A stretch of DNA of 19,311 nt from CAYRIF01 sp964424205 (GCA_964424205.1 CAYRIF010000034.1:1-19311), one strand, 5' to 3'; shown: positions 1 through 8,070, counted from the first letter of the stretch. Notes: generated from the letters alone by a model not told the origin. Numbers and translations are program-made.

Positions 1-3
1 TTC

Positions 4-21
4 TCCCGATAAGTATCGGGA
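4..21. repeat. Perfect 8-bp-arm palindrome
   Basis: TCCCGATA and TATCGGGA are separated by two bases, making a perfect inverted repeat. There is no T-run on either side, so a classical intrinsic terminator is unlikely. It lies about 150 bp downstream of the murF-alr stop codon. Short palindromes of this TCCCGAT/ATCGGGA type are, from memory, dispersed in some Bacteroidota genomes; that is not testable here. Confidence 0.5.
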
Positions 22-48
22 TTGCGGCTACACGAAGCTAATCGCATG

Positions 49-140
49 AATAATGAGGGTTAAGCGAAATGCTATTAATCAACTGATAGTAAGGGTGTTA
101 CAAATGTGCTTTACTAAAACGGTAAATAATGCGGGTTAAG
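49..140. repeat. Pair of short direct repeats
   Basis: Positions 49-64 and 125-140 read AATAATGAGGGTTAAG and AATAATGCGGGTTAAG, identical at 15 of 16 bases and in the same orientation, 76 bp apart. No coding region covers them. They could be the remains of a mobile-element end or a dispersed intergenic repeat. The rest of 1-174 shows no gene or RNA I recognise. Confidence 0.45.
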
Positions 141-174
141 TCATACGTCCTACCGTCTTATGTCATTCGAAAAA

Positions 175-2652
175 TCACTCCATATAAAAAATTCGTTTCA
201 CTCGCTCGCTGACTTTTGTAAGAATTTCATATGGTATGGAATTGATCTTTGAAGCAATTGTCTTGAGTGGCAGGCCTTTCCCAAAAATGATGACTTCGTC
301 GCCTTCTTCGGCTTCAATATCGGTCACATTAATCATGGTCATGTCCATGCAAACGTTGCCAATGACCGGTGCGAATTTTCCGTTGATTAGCACTTCGCCT
401 ACGCCATTGCTAAACCTGCGGTCGAAGCCATCGGCATAGCCAATGGCGATGGTTGCGATTCTTGAATCTTGATTGACTTCTCCTTTTCTATCATAGCCAA
501 TCGTTTCCCCACTTTTGATGTCTTTTATTTGCGAAATCGTGGTTTTCAATGAGGCAACAGCCAATAAATTTTCTTGTAATGCCTCATCGTAACCAATGCC
601 ATGCAACCCAATTCCTAGCCGTACCATCCCAAAATGATAGTCAGGGAAACGGATAATGCCTGATGATTTCAAAATATGTTTTACAATATTTATGTGCAAT
701 TCTCTTTCTAAGAATTCTACTCCGGTTTGCAACATCTTCACTTGTTTTTTGGTGAAATCATCAAACTTTGCGCCCTCAGACCCTGCCAAATGACTGAAGA
801 CCGAAGCGATTTCAATTTGAGGATTTACTTTTATAATTTCTACAAGTTCCTTCAAATCACTTGCTTCAATTCCCAAGCGGTGCATGCCGGTATCCAATTT
901 GATATGCACTTTGGAGGTAGCATGATTTACTTTTAAAAAATCTGCAAATCCCCGCATCATACTTAAACTATAAATCTCAGGCTCCAGGTTATGCTCTAGT
1001 AATTTTTCAAAACTTTCAAGCGACGCATTCATTACCAAAATCGGCAACGTAATGCCGTTTTGTCTTAATATGATACCTTCATCAGGGTAGGCTACACCCA
1101 AATAATCAACTTTATTAAATTGCAATAAATTGGCGATTTCAAGAAATCCACTGCCATAGGCAAATGCTTTAATCATGACCAATATTTTGGTTTCGGGCTT
1201 CAGCTTTCCTCTAAAATAATTGAGGTTAAGTGTCAAGGAATCCAAATTGATTGCCATGACCGTGCCATGCACTTTTTGTTGGAGTTTTTTAACCACCTGC
1301 TCCAAAGCGAATTTTCTAGCACCTTTTACTAAAATTATTTCGTTATGAAAATTTGACTCCTCAAATTTCTCCAGAAAATCTACTGTGTCATTATAGAAAA
1401 TAGTCGGAATACTTAAGTCCTGATGGTACGTTTTAATAGCTGTACCTATTCCTATAAACTTATGAATTCCTTTGCTACCTATCAGTTCAAATACCTTGGC
1501 ATAAAACTGCTTTTTGTCATGTTTTATTTCTGCAAAATCTGATAGTATTAATGTTTTGTTTGCTCGCTGATTTTGTTGTGACAAAAAATCAAGTGCAATC
1601 TTCAAACCTGCCAAATCATTATTATACGTATCATCAATCACATAGCACTGATTAATTCCTTGCTTGAATTCTAATCGCATCGCAACAGTAGGCAAACTAT
1701 CAATACCATTTTGAATTACTTTTTCCGTAATTCCCAGATACAAACAGGTGGCAATACAGGTCATGATATTTTCTATCGATGCCTTGTCAGAAAATGGCAC
1801 TTCGAAAGATAGCCGACTCCCTTTATATTTCAGCGTAATCTCTGCGCGTTTGTTTTTATAGGTCACATTTGTAATGCCCACCTCAGCATTGCCATCATAC
1901 GACCACGAAAATAACTGCCCTGATGCCCTCCCGTTTTTTCTTAATGCGTCATCAATACCTTTATGGTTTTTACAATAAATAACCACCGCCGTATTCGAAA
2001 AGAGTTTTGTTTTCTCACCAATCTTCTCATCGTTACTCCTAAATCCTTTGTCATGTGCAGAACCAATGTTGGTAAATATGCCAATACTGGGTTGAATGAT
2101 TTTTTCGAGACGGGTCATTTCATCAGGTTTAGAAATCCCCGCTTCAAAAACACCTATTTCGTGGTTTACCCCCAGCTCCCAAACCGACAGTGCCACACCC
2201 AACTGCGAGTTATAACTCTTTGGACTTTTTGCCACTTGATATTGCTGAGAAAGTATTTGGCTAAGCCACTCCTTCACAATTGTTTTTCCATTGCTGCCTG
2301 TAATGCCAATAACAGGAATGTTAAAAGCGGAGCGATGTGCTGTCGCAATTTTCTGCAATGCGGCAACACTATTTTCAACCTTCAAAATATTTGCTTCAAC
2401 AAACGAGACATAGTCCTCCTTCGCACCCTTCTCAACAATAAATTGCCTTACTCCTTGGTCATATAAATGCTGAATGTAATGATGCCCGTCATGGACTTCG
2501 CCTTTGATTGCTACAAAAACGATACCTGTCACGATCGACATTCGCCGACTGTCGGTTTGAAAGCTACTAATTAACCTGTCTTCAAAAAATTGAATTAATC
2601 TTCCTCCCGTTATTTTTTCAAGTTGACTAAATAATATTTGGTTGTCTTTCAC
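175..2652 (-). CDS. murF-alr: Bifunctional MurF (UDP-MurNAc-tripeptide:D-Ala-D-Ala ligase) / alanine racemase
   Basis: Cytoplasmic peptidoglycan-precursor enzyme of 825 residues. The MurF half (about 1-455) adds D-Ala-D-Ala to the UDP-MurNAc-tripeptide with ATP; the Alr half (about 465-825) makes D-alanine from L-alanine with PLP. Visible MurF marks are the ATP loop GITGSNGKT (116-124) and DDTYNNDLAG (340-349, usually DDxYNANP). Alr marks are the PLP lysine K495 in MIKAFAYGSG, RLGIGLHGIGYD (678-689), the catalytic tyrosine Y720 in TIGYDRKGE, IGYADGFDRR (737-746) and CMDM (768-771). The fusion is a known Bacteroidota arrangement, which would couple substrate supply to use. In MurF the loop is followed by IVKE rather than the common TTKE. 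It starts 13 bp after the GNAT stop and is probably co-transcribed with it. No terminator is evident downstream. Confidence 0.96.
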   Translation of the reverse strand: MKDNQILFSQLEKITGGRLIQFFEDRLISSFQTDSRRMSIVTGIVFVAIKGEVHDGHHYIQHLYDQGVRQFIVEKGAKEDYVSFVEANILKVENSVAALQKIATAHRSAFNIPVIGITGSNGKTIVKEWLSQILSQQYQVAKSPKSYNSQLGVALSVWELGVNHEIGVFEAGISKPDEMTRLEKIIQPSIGIFTNIGSAHDKGFRSNDEKIGEKTKLFSNTAVVIYCKNHKGIDDALRKNGRASGQLFSWSYDGNAEVGITNVTYKNKRAEITLKYKGSRLSFEVPFSDKASIENIMTCIATCLYLGITEKVIQNGIDSLPTVAMRLEFKQGINQCYVIDDTYNNDLAGLKIALDFLSQQNQRANKTLILSDFAEIKHDKKQFYAKVFELIGSKGIHKFIGIGTAIKTYHQDLSIPTIFYNDTVDFLEKFEESNFHNEIILVKGARKFALEQVVKKLQQKVHGTVMAINLDSLTLNLNYFRGKLKPETKILVMIKAFAYGSGFLEIANLLQFNKVDYLGVAYPDEGIILRQNGITLPILVMNASLESFEKLLEHNLEPEIYSLSMMRGFADFLKVNHATSKVHIKLDTGMHRLGIEASDLKELVEIIKVNPQIEIASVFSHLAGSEGAKFDDFTKKQVKMLQTGVEFLERELHINIVKHILKSSGIIRFPDYHFGMVRLGIGLHGIGYDEALQENLLAVASLKTTISQIKDIKSGETIGYDRKGEVNQDSRIATIAIGYADGFDRRFSNGVGEVLINGKFAPVIGNVCMDMTMINVTDIEAEEGDEVIIFGKGLPLKTIASKINSIPYEILTKVSERVKRIFYME

Positions 2653-2665
2653 GCTGTAAAAATAT

Positions 2666-3526
2666 TTAATCTATTGCTAAAACCATCTCGTATTGATTGA
2701 TTTGATTTTCGAAACCCATTTTCTCTAAGAAGTGCATCACGTCTTTTTCTGCTTTTGGAATATTTAAAATTGTTAATTGCTTGCCGCCAGTAGCATCATC
2801 CATAAAATTTATCAAAGCACTACCAATCCCTTGTTTTCTCCTATGTTTTGCGACACTCATTTGTGAAATTCTACCATGATGTTGATAAATGGCATATCCA
2901 ATAATTTCCGCTCCCGCCAAAGCTACAATAACCCGCTCATTCTTTAAATTTTTGTGCAATAAAAGATTACTATCCAAAAAGGAGGGCTCAAAATCTGCAA
3001 ATTCTTTGAACTTTTCCAAATCATTAGCATCAGCTTTAATTACCTTTATTTCCTCAGCTAGCCGGTTTCCTTTCATACGGTTACATAATTTGAAACAATG
3101 AAAATAATTAGATTGTGCAAATCCAATTCGCGCATATGCCTTGATTGCCTTGGTGTTTGTGGTAATCACCTCCAACACGCACTGCTTCACATGTTCGTCT
3201 TTTAGTTTTGGAATTAATAGCGCATATAGCTTAGCAGGTATATGTCTCCCCCGATACTGAGGAATGACACCGGTTCCACCATTATAGGCGGTATATTTAC
3301 CCTTATATTCAGCAATACTCGTAAATATAAAACCTACTAATTTTTCTTTATCAAAAGCGCCAATAGACAATTCAAAATTGATGTTAAGTTTCTCCACAAA
3401 CTTCCCGTAAAATTCCTTCTCGGTCATTTTGAAATGTACAGTATAATCTGAAAATGCCTCCTCGAATGCTTGATACATTTTGTCAATATCCGCTACTTTT
3501 AGACTTCTAAAATTTAATTGGTGCAT
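2666..3526 (-). CDS. Tandem GNAT-family N-acetyltransferase
   Basis: Protein of 286 residues with two GNAT-like halves. The first (about 1-150) carries GVIPQYRGRHIPAKLY (86-101) as an imperfect acetyl-CoA motif A (His where Gly/Ala is usual) and a typical end, NTKAIKAYARIGF (114-126). The second (about 160-286) has a good motif A, SVAKHRRKQGIGSAL (224-238), and ends with FLEKMGFE. Such proteins transfer acetyl from acetyl-CoA to an amine; the substrate cannot be read from the sequence. The N-terminal half may be structural or degenerate. It is the first gene of the pair with murF-alr. A perfect TAnnTTTG box lies just upstream (3541-3548), giving a very short leader. Confidence 0.85.
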   Translation of the reverse strand: MHQLNFRSLKVADIDKMYQAFEEAFSDYTVHFKMTEKEFYGKFVEKLNINFELSIGAFDKEKLVGFIFTSIAEYKGKYTAYNGGTGVIPQYRGRHIPAKLYALLIPKLKDEHVKQCVLEVITTNTKAIKAYARIGFAQSNYFHCFKLCNRMKGNRLAEEIKVIKADANDLEKFKEFADFEPSFLDSNLLLHKNLKNERVIVALAGAEIIGYAIYQHHGRISQMSVAKHRRKQGIGSALINFMDDATGGKQLTILNIPKAEKDVMHFLEKMGFENQINQYEMVLAID

Positions 3527-3540
3527 TTTCTTCTTTTCCT

Positions 3541-3548
3541 CAAAACTA
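3541..3548 (-). promoter_or_regulatory. Candidate -7 box for the GNAT/murF-alr pair
   Basis: On the minus strand this reads TAGTTTTG, a perfect match to the Bacteroidota -7 consensus TAnnTTTG. Twenty bases further upstream is TTTT where the -33 TTTG is expected (three of four). The predicted transcript would start only about 10 nt before the GNAT ATG. Confidence 0.5.
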
Positions 3549-3617
3549 TTGAATCAGTTGTTTATAAAAAAATATAACCATTCATCAAATTTTTCGTTAA
3601 TAATGGGGAGATTTTTG

Positions 3618-3625
3618 TACCTTTA
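3618..3625 (+). promoter_or_regulatory. Candidate -7 box for the small secreted protein gene
   Basis: TACCTTTA matches TAnnTTTG at seven of eight positions, and TTCG 21 bp upstream approximates the -33 box. The same TACCTTTA octamer precedes two other plus-strand genes here (16715 and 19033), which supports it as a promoter element in this genome. Confidence 0.5.
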
Positions 3626-3640
3626 CCTACATTTTAACCT

Positions 3641-4090
3641 ATGAAACTACTTACAACCAAGTCTTTTGTCACATTTCTGCTCAGCCTCTTTTTAGTTGCG
3701 GTGATGTTTGACGTAGCTTCTGCGAATGAAAAAACAGGAGAAAATGATAAAAAAACTGTAGTCTATTCTGAAAAAACAAAAGAGCGTAAAGAAAACGAGG
3801 GGCGTAAAATTCAGAAAAAAGTGACATTCCAAAAGGCTTCAACTTCAACCGAAAAGGAAAATACGGTAAAAGCAACCACCAAGAAAAGAGAGATAAAGCA
3901 AGACAATTCAGAATCTGTCTTATCCTATAACTTCATCTTTTATTTGGTGTATGAGTTCAAATTTTCTGATATCCTCAATTTTGAAAAAGGGAGAGAATCT
4001 CAGCATATCATTGACCGACCAATTGAAGATATTTTATTTGATAAGGGAAAGAGCCTTTTCAACTGGCTAATTTCTACTATTTCATATTAA
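3641..4090 (+). CDS. Small secreted Lys/Glu-rich protein, unknown function
   Basis: 149 residues, no family recognised. A clear signal peptide is visible: MKLLTTK, a hydrophobic core (about 9-26), then VASANE, suggesting cleavage near residue 28. The middle (about 29-90) is highly charged and low-complexity, rich in Lys, Glu and Thr, so probably disordered. The C-terminal third (about 95-149) looks more ordered, with aromatic residues (NFIFYLVYEFKF) and a hydrophobic end (LFNWLISTISY). The ATG start is favoured by the signal peptide and by the promoter-like TACCTTTA 16 bp upstream. The last two bases of its TAA stop are the first two of an inverted-repeat end (4089-4105), so the natural C-terminus may have been altered by an insertion. 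Confidence 0.7.
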   Translation: MKLLTTKSFVTFLLSLFLVAVMFDVASANEKTGENDKKTVVYSEKTKERKENEGRKIQKKVTFQKASTSTEKENTVKATTKKREIKQDNSESVLSYNFIFYLVYEFKFSDILNFEKGRESQHIIDRPIEDILFDKGKSLFNWLISTISY

Positions 4091-4105
4091 CCTGAGTACG
4101 ACTAA
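4089..4105 (+). repeat. End of a dispersed inverted-repeat element at the gap edge
   Basis: AACCTGAGTACGAC matches 13 of 14 bases of the right end (read inward) of the element at 8071-8256, and 12 of 14 of its left end. The sequence runs straight into the N block, so the rest of a second copy probably lies in the gap. Confidence 0.6.
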
Positions 4106-4205
4106 NNNNNNNNNNNNNNNNNNNNNNNNNNNNNNNNNNNNNNNNNNNNNNNNNNNNNNNNNNNNNNNNNNNNNNNNNNNNNNNNNNNNNNNNNNNNNNN
4201 NNNNN
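4106..4205. other. Assembly gap of exactly 100 N
   Basis: One hundred consecutive N bases, the usual placeholder for a scaffold gap of unknown length. The left edge is a repeat end and the right edge lies inside the HisA-like gene. The missing sequence should hold the last 40-50 codons of that gene and probably the body of an element of about 190 bp, so the real gap is likely larger than 100 bp. Confidence 0.95.
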
Positions 4206-4795
4206 ATGACACAAATATTTGGAAACCTTCTGATTAATTCTTTGTATAAATTAAAAGAGGGCCCATCTAAGCCACCATCTTTATCGATATCTGTTGTTTT
4301 AACATACTTCAAACCTCTATCGTAGAAATACTCGATGTGTTTAAAAACATCTAACGTGGTTTTTTGCTGCCAACCCTTCACAATAATTTTTCCTTCACGG
4401 GCATCTGCCGCTAACGTAATGTTTTCTCTGCCATAAGACACAATCCATGAGGCAAACAATGCTTTGTTATTAACGGCAATGGTTGCCGAAGTCACATAAT
4501 TTGCACCGTACTCATATGCTTTACTGATATCACCATCGGTATGTATTCCTCCAGTGAAATCTATCTCTAAGTTAGTGTAACCGGCAATAGATTCTAATAC
4601 GTGATAATTTTTGGGTTTCCCTTTTCTTGCACCATCTAAATCTACCAAGTGAATTTGCTTAATACCATGTTGTTCAAACTCCATGGCTATGTCAAGTGCA
4701 CTTTTATCATAGATAGTTTTATCCGTAAAGTCTCCGCGTCTTATTCTTACGGCTTTACCGTCCATTACCCATATCGAAGGTATAATTTTTATCAT
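4206..4795 (-). CDS. HisA-like TIM-barrel protein, 3' end missing in gap
   Basis: 196 residues are visible of an expected 240 or so. The match to HisA (ProFAR isomerase, histidine pathway) is strong: IPSIWVMDGKAVRI (5-18), HLVDLDGARKGK (49-60), TGGIHTDGDI (81-90), ADAREGK (130-136), KTTDIDKDGGLDGPS (166-180). The second catalytic Asp (D131) and the conserved Thr (T168) are present. The first catalytic Asp, which in HisA follows IPAI, is replaced by Trp (W9, codon TGG). The gene stands alone rather than in a his operon. I infer a paralogue that may not catalyse the canonical Amadori rearrangement; a true HisA with changed chemistry is the alternative. An open frame across the gap would end in seven residues encoded by the repeat end and is an artefact. 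Confidence 0.8.
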
Positions 4796-4826
4796 CTGCT
4801 TATAAGTTAGTTATATTAACTACGCA

Positions 4827-4834
4827 TAAAAGTA
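4827..4834 (-). promoter_or_regulatory. Possible -7 box for the HisA-like gene
   Basis: The minus strand reads TACTTTTA, seven of eight matches to TAnnTTTG, 31 bp before the ATG. I see no convincing -33 box at the right distance. It would give this gene its own transcript, separate from rbfA and the permease. Confidence 0.3.
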
Positions 4835-4940
4835 AATCCATGCTTAAATTATGCAGCACCTAGATTAACAATAAAGTTTCATGCGAAGGAGAAAACTACA
4901 ACGAAAAACCGAGAAATCAAAATGAACTTAAGAATGAGTG

Positions 4941-6164
4941 TTACAAATTAGCAGCAATTCCAACTTTGGTGGACATGACCGCTGGGCGATACGATGCTAA
5001 GAAAGTTATAACAATGATGCTAATTGCGGTAAAAATAAAATCAGTCACTTCCATTTTTATAGGATAGGCATCTATCACTGAAGACTCCATACCCATAGAT
5101 ACTAATCCAACATGCTGCTGTAGCATACACAGCACAAAACCCATAACCAAACCCACAATTGCTCCTGAAAAAGCAATGATTGTTCCTTCTGCTAGAAAAA
5201 TTCTTTTCACTAATGTGGGTGTTGCCCCCATGGAATATAAAACAGCCACATCCTTTTTCTTTTCAATACCTAGCATAGTCAAGGCAAAGAAAATATTAAA
5301 AGATGCCAGGGCTAAAATAAAAGAGAATACAAAAAATACAATAAGTTTTTCGGTTTTGATTGCCCTGAGCAGACTTGCATGCTGCTCATCACCATTCAGC
5401 ACATCAAAATCGCCCCCAAGTACGTTCGCTATTCTTTCTTTTACTTCTGTTAGCTTGAATTCCTCGCTGGTTTTCACCTCTAGTGAGGTTCTTTTTCTGC
5501 CGAAATCAAAAAGATCTACAGCAAAATCTAAGGGTACAAAAATATAGGCTTCGGTGTACTGCTGTTCGATTGCAAAGACTCCTCCCGGCATGATACTCTT
5601 TTTCTTAAACAGTTTACTAGGATCAAGCGAACCTATTTTAACACCCTTTGGATAGTATATTTTAATAGCGGTAAACTCATCATCCATGGGAATAGAAAGC
5701 TGTAGCTGAATAGACCTGCCCATAATAGCATAGTTTATATTTCCATCTTTCAATTTGGAATCCCCTTCAACAATGGTTTCCTCAATTTTATTTTGCTCCA
5801 AAAAATTATCGCTGACTCCTTTGATTTTTATTATCATCTGGGCTTCTTTATACTCAACCAGTGCATTGTCCTCTACCACCTCTGTAAGTGCAATAACCCC
5901 ATCAATTCCTTTAATTTTATTCGTAAGAGAATCTGAAATAATGAAGGACTTGCCATTACTTGCCGCAATTTTTATTTGAGGATCAAAAGAGCCATAAAGA
6001 GACCGAATATTTTCTTCCAACCCATTTATCACCGAAAGCACCACCACCAACGCCATCGTGCCAATCGCCACTCCTACCATAGAAATAATAGACATCACAT
6101 TGATGAAGTTTTTCTTTTTCTTCGACCAGAAATATTTTTTCGCTATTAATAAGGGGAGGTTCAA
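4941..6164 (-). CDS. LolC/LolE/FtsX-type ABC transporter permease
   Basis: Inner-membrane protein of 407 residues with MacB/FtsX topology: one N-terminal transmembrane helix (about 20-46) after the basic stretch SKKKKN, a large periplasmic domain (about 47-270), then three helices near 273-297, 328-350 and 375-392. The opening, IAKKYFWSKKKKNFINVMSI with VGVAIGTMALVVVLSVINGLE, is typical of LolC/E-type permeases, which with an ATPase (LolD) release lipoproteins from the inner membrane. KDVAVLYSMGAT (304-315) is the conserved coupling region facing the ATPase. No ATPase gene is in the window. It follows rbfA by 12 bp, a neighbour pair I recall as common in Bacteroidota. Whether it handles lipoproteins or another substrate cannot be read from the sequence. 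Confidence 0.87.
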   Translation of the reverse strand: MNLPLLIAKKYFWSKKKKNFINVMSIISMVGVAIGTMALVVVLSVINGLEENIRSLYGSFDPQIKIAASNGKSFIISDSLTNKIKGIDGVIALTEVVEDNALVEYKEAQMIIKIKGVSDNFLEQNKIEETIVEGDSKLKDGNINYAIMGRSIQLQLSIPMDDEFTAIKIYYPKGVKIGSLDPSKLFKKKSIMPGGVFAIEQQYTEAYIFVPLDFAVDLFDFGRKRTSLEVKTSEEFKLTEVKERIANVLGGDFDVLNGDEQHASLLRAIKTEKLIVFFVFSFILALASFNIFFALTMLGIEKKKDVAVLYSMGATPTLVKRIFLAEGTIIAFSGAIVGLVMGFVLCMLQQHVGLVSMGMESSVIDAYPIKMEVTDFIFTAISIIVITFLASYRPAVMSTKVGIAANL

Positions 6165-6176
6165 TGGCTGCTATTA

Positions 6177-6554
6177 TTAAATTGATTCTTTTTTACCATT
6201 CTCTGGTGGCATATTTAAGTCTTTGAAAATTGCATCCATTTTTTCGCCATAGGCGGCAGAATCGTCAAGGTAAAATGCCAAATCAGGAACTCGCTGTACT
6301 TGCTTGCCTATTTTATTTCCCAAATATTTACGCATCTCACTTTTGTTATTATTTATATGGTTGATTGCCGCAATTTTATCCTTAACCAACATCAAACTCA
6401 CGTACACCCTGGCCAAACCCAAATCAGCCGTCATTTCTACATCCGTAATTGTTGCAAAAATATTTCCCAAAATACTTTTTCCTTCCTTCTGAAAAATTTG
6501 GCTAAGGTCTTTTTGAATTAATTTCGAGTATTTTTTTTGTCGGGTGCTTCCCAT
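6177..6554 (-). CDS. rbfA: 30S ribosome-binding factor RbfA
   Basis: 125 residues, normal length for RbfA, a KH-like protein that binds the pre-30S subunit and assists 16S rRNA 5'-end maturation and cold adaptation. Visible family marks are the opening basic segment MGSTRQKKYSKLIQKDLSQI, ITDVEMTADLGLARVYVSL (36-54), the start of the third strand and helix (NKSEMRKYLGNKI, 69-81), and the QVRVPxLxF-type segment, here QVQRVPDLAFYLDDS (84-98). First gene of the pair with the permease. No strong ribosome-binding site; the upstream region shared with the divergent membrane-protein gene is AT-rich. Confidence 0.93.
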   Translation of the reverse strand: MGSTRQKKYSKLIQKDLSQIFQKEGKSILGNIFATITDVEMTADLGLARVYVSLMLVKDKIAAINHINNNKSEMRKYLGNKIGKQVQRVPDLAFYLDDSAAYGEKMDAIFKDLNMPPENGKKESI

Positions 6555-6661
6555 CTTATTCCTTCTTGATTTTGTATTTTATCACAATATTAGTGTAATT
6601 TCACCACTTAAAAATATGATTGGTATCATTATGCCAAAATAAAATAAAAAATAGAAATCCT

Positions 6662-8062
6662 TTGTTACGTTTTTTTAGAATAAACGATCCTTACAGACTC
6701 ATTACAATTGCCATTATATTGGTTGCCATAAGGCTTATGTTGTTTTTGGGTGATGCGCAATTGACTTCCGAATTGCATTGGATGCTCATTGGTGAAAGTA
6801 TTAACAGTGGTAAAAATCTATACAGCGGTATTTGGGATAATATTGAACCACTTTCGGCAGTAACCTATGCGTTGATAGACCAAGTTTTTGGCAGATCATC
6901 AAATGCTTATCATATTATCAGCATCACATTAGTGCTCATTCAGGCATTTCTATTCAATGCAGTCCTAATCAAACACAAAGCACTTACAGAAAACACCTAC
7001 TTACCTGCTTTTATTTATGTAATATTGATGAATGTATTTTTTGACATGTCTGTATTATCCCCAGTATTGCTGTCACTCATTTTTATAATTTTAGCATTTG
7101 ATAGTATTATCACCCATTTAGTCACAAAAAAAGATGATCAGTTGATTTTTTTCACCGGCGTCTATATAGGAATTGCCACCCTGTTTTATTATTCGGCTTT
7201 CACAGTATTAATTGCTACTTTCGCTTCCTATTTACTATTGACAGGAACTTCAGCACGCAGACATTTACTGCTTTTTTTCGGGTTTGTTATGCCTGTTATT
7301 ATCACCGCCATCTACTTTTATATAAGCGGGAGTGCCAAAGGATTTTATATTGATTATGTCCTTTCCGTTTTCAATGTTGAGGCATTTATGGCGTTAGACT
7401 TTCTTTCCTTTTTAGGAATCATACTCGTCCCCCTTCTTTTCATTGTAGTTGCAGTTGTAAAAACATTCTCTGCTATCGGGTATAATAATCAACAGCAAAG
7501 AGTACAAAAGGTGATGTTTTTTATGCTTGTGTTAGGCTTAGCGGCTTGGTTTATTAATAGAGACCGGTCTACCTATCAGATGATTATTTTTGCATTGCCT
7601 TCCGCTTTTTTTCTTACCAATTTCTTTTTGAGTATTAAGAAAAAATGGCAAGCTGAAGTGGTATTTAGTGTTTTTTTAGTATTTATCGTTTTTATCAATA
7701 TTGCTTCCTACAAAGAATATGGGTTTGTTAAGAAAATCATACACTTTGAAAAACTTATCGTACAAAAAACTAATTGGGATGACATCACCAATGGAAAGAG
7801 AATACTTGTAATCGGCAATAATATCAGTGCGTATAAAAATGCCACGTTAGCAACGCCCTATTTCAATTGGGACCTATCAAAACAACACTTGGAAAATCAA
7901 AATTATTATGATAACATCACTGCCATTTTCCTAAATTTTAAGAATGACATGCCTGAAGTGATTATTGATAATAAAGCCATGATGGAAAGCCTACAATCAA
8001 ACATTCCGCTGCTTAAAAATAATTACAAAAAACATAGTGATGGTGTGTATGTGTTGAGATAG
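6662..8062 (+). CDS. Polytopic membrane protein, unknown (GT-C-like layout)
   Basis: About 466 residues from a TTG start, with roughly ten to twelve hydrophobic segments followed by a soluble C-terminal domain of about 110 residues that has a nucleotide-fold look (KRILVIGNNISAYKNATLATPYF). A large first loop between the first two helices holds SELHWMLIGESINSGKNLYSGIWDNIEPLS. This resembles the layout of GT-C glycosyltransferases, where an acidic residue in the first loop is catalytic, but I cannot assign a family. The TTG at 6662 gives MLRFFRINDPYRL, directly ahead of the first helix; an in-frame TTG at 6620 would add 14 polar residues. No in-frame ATG occurs before helix 1. The gene is divergent from rbfA and appears monocistronic. 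Confidence 0.75.
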   Translation: MLRFFRINDPYRLITIAIILVAIRLMLFLGDAQLTSELHWMLIGESINSGKNLYSGIWDNIEPLSAVTYALIDQVFGRSSNAYHIISITLVLIQAFLFNAVLIKHKALTENTYLPAFIYVILMNVFFDMSVLSPVLLSLIFIILAFDSIITHLVTKKDDQLIFFTGVYIGIATLFYYSAFTVLIATFASYLLLTGTSARRHLLLFFGFVMPVIITAIYFYISGSAKGFYIDYVLSVFNVEAFMALDFLSFLGIILVPLLFIVVAVVKTFSAIGYNNQQQRVQKVMFFMLVLGLAAWFINRDRSTYQMIIFALPSAFFLTNFFLSIKKKWQAEVVFSVFLVFIVFINIASYKEYGFVKKIIHFEKLIVQKTNWDDITNGKRILVIGNNISAYKNATLATPYFNWDLSKQHLENQNYYDNITAIFLNFKNDMPEVIIDNKAMMESLQSNIPLLKNNYKKHSDGVYVLR

Positions 8063-8070
8063 CACCTCCT

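Noticed and set aside
1963..2466. A 167-codon plus-strand open frame inside murF-alr
   Set aside because: Antisense shadow of the MurF half, with no recognisable domain or promoter.
3900..4090. Small secreted protein as a phage or toxin immunity protein
   Set aside because: No family resemblance or paired toxin gene; only secretion and charge can be supported.
4082..4105. Continuation of the HisA-like protein on the far side of the gap
   Set aside because: The frame across N is arbitrary because the gap length is unknown, and the sequence there is a repeat end, not a HisA C-terminus.
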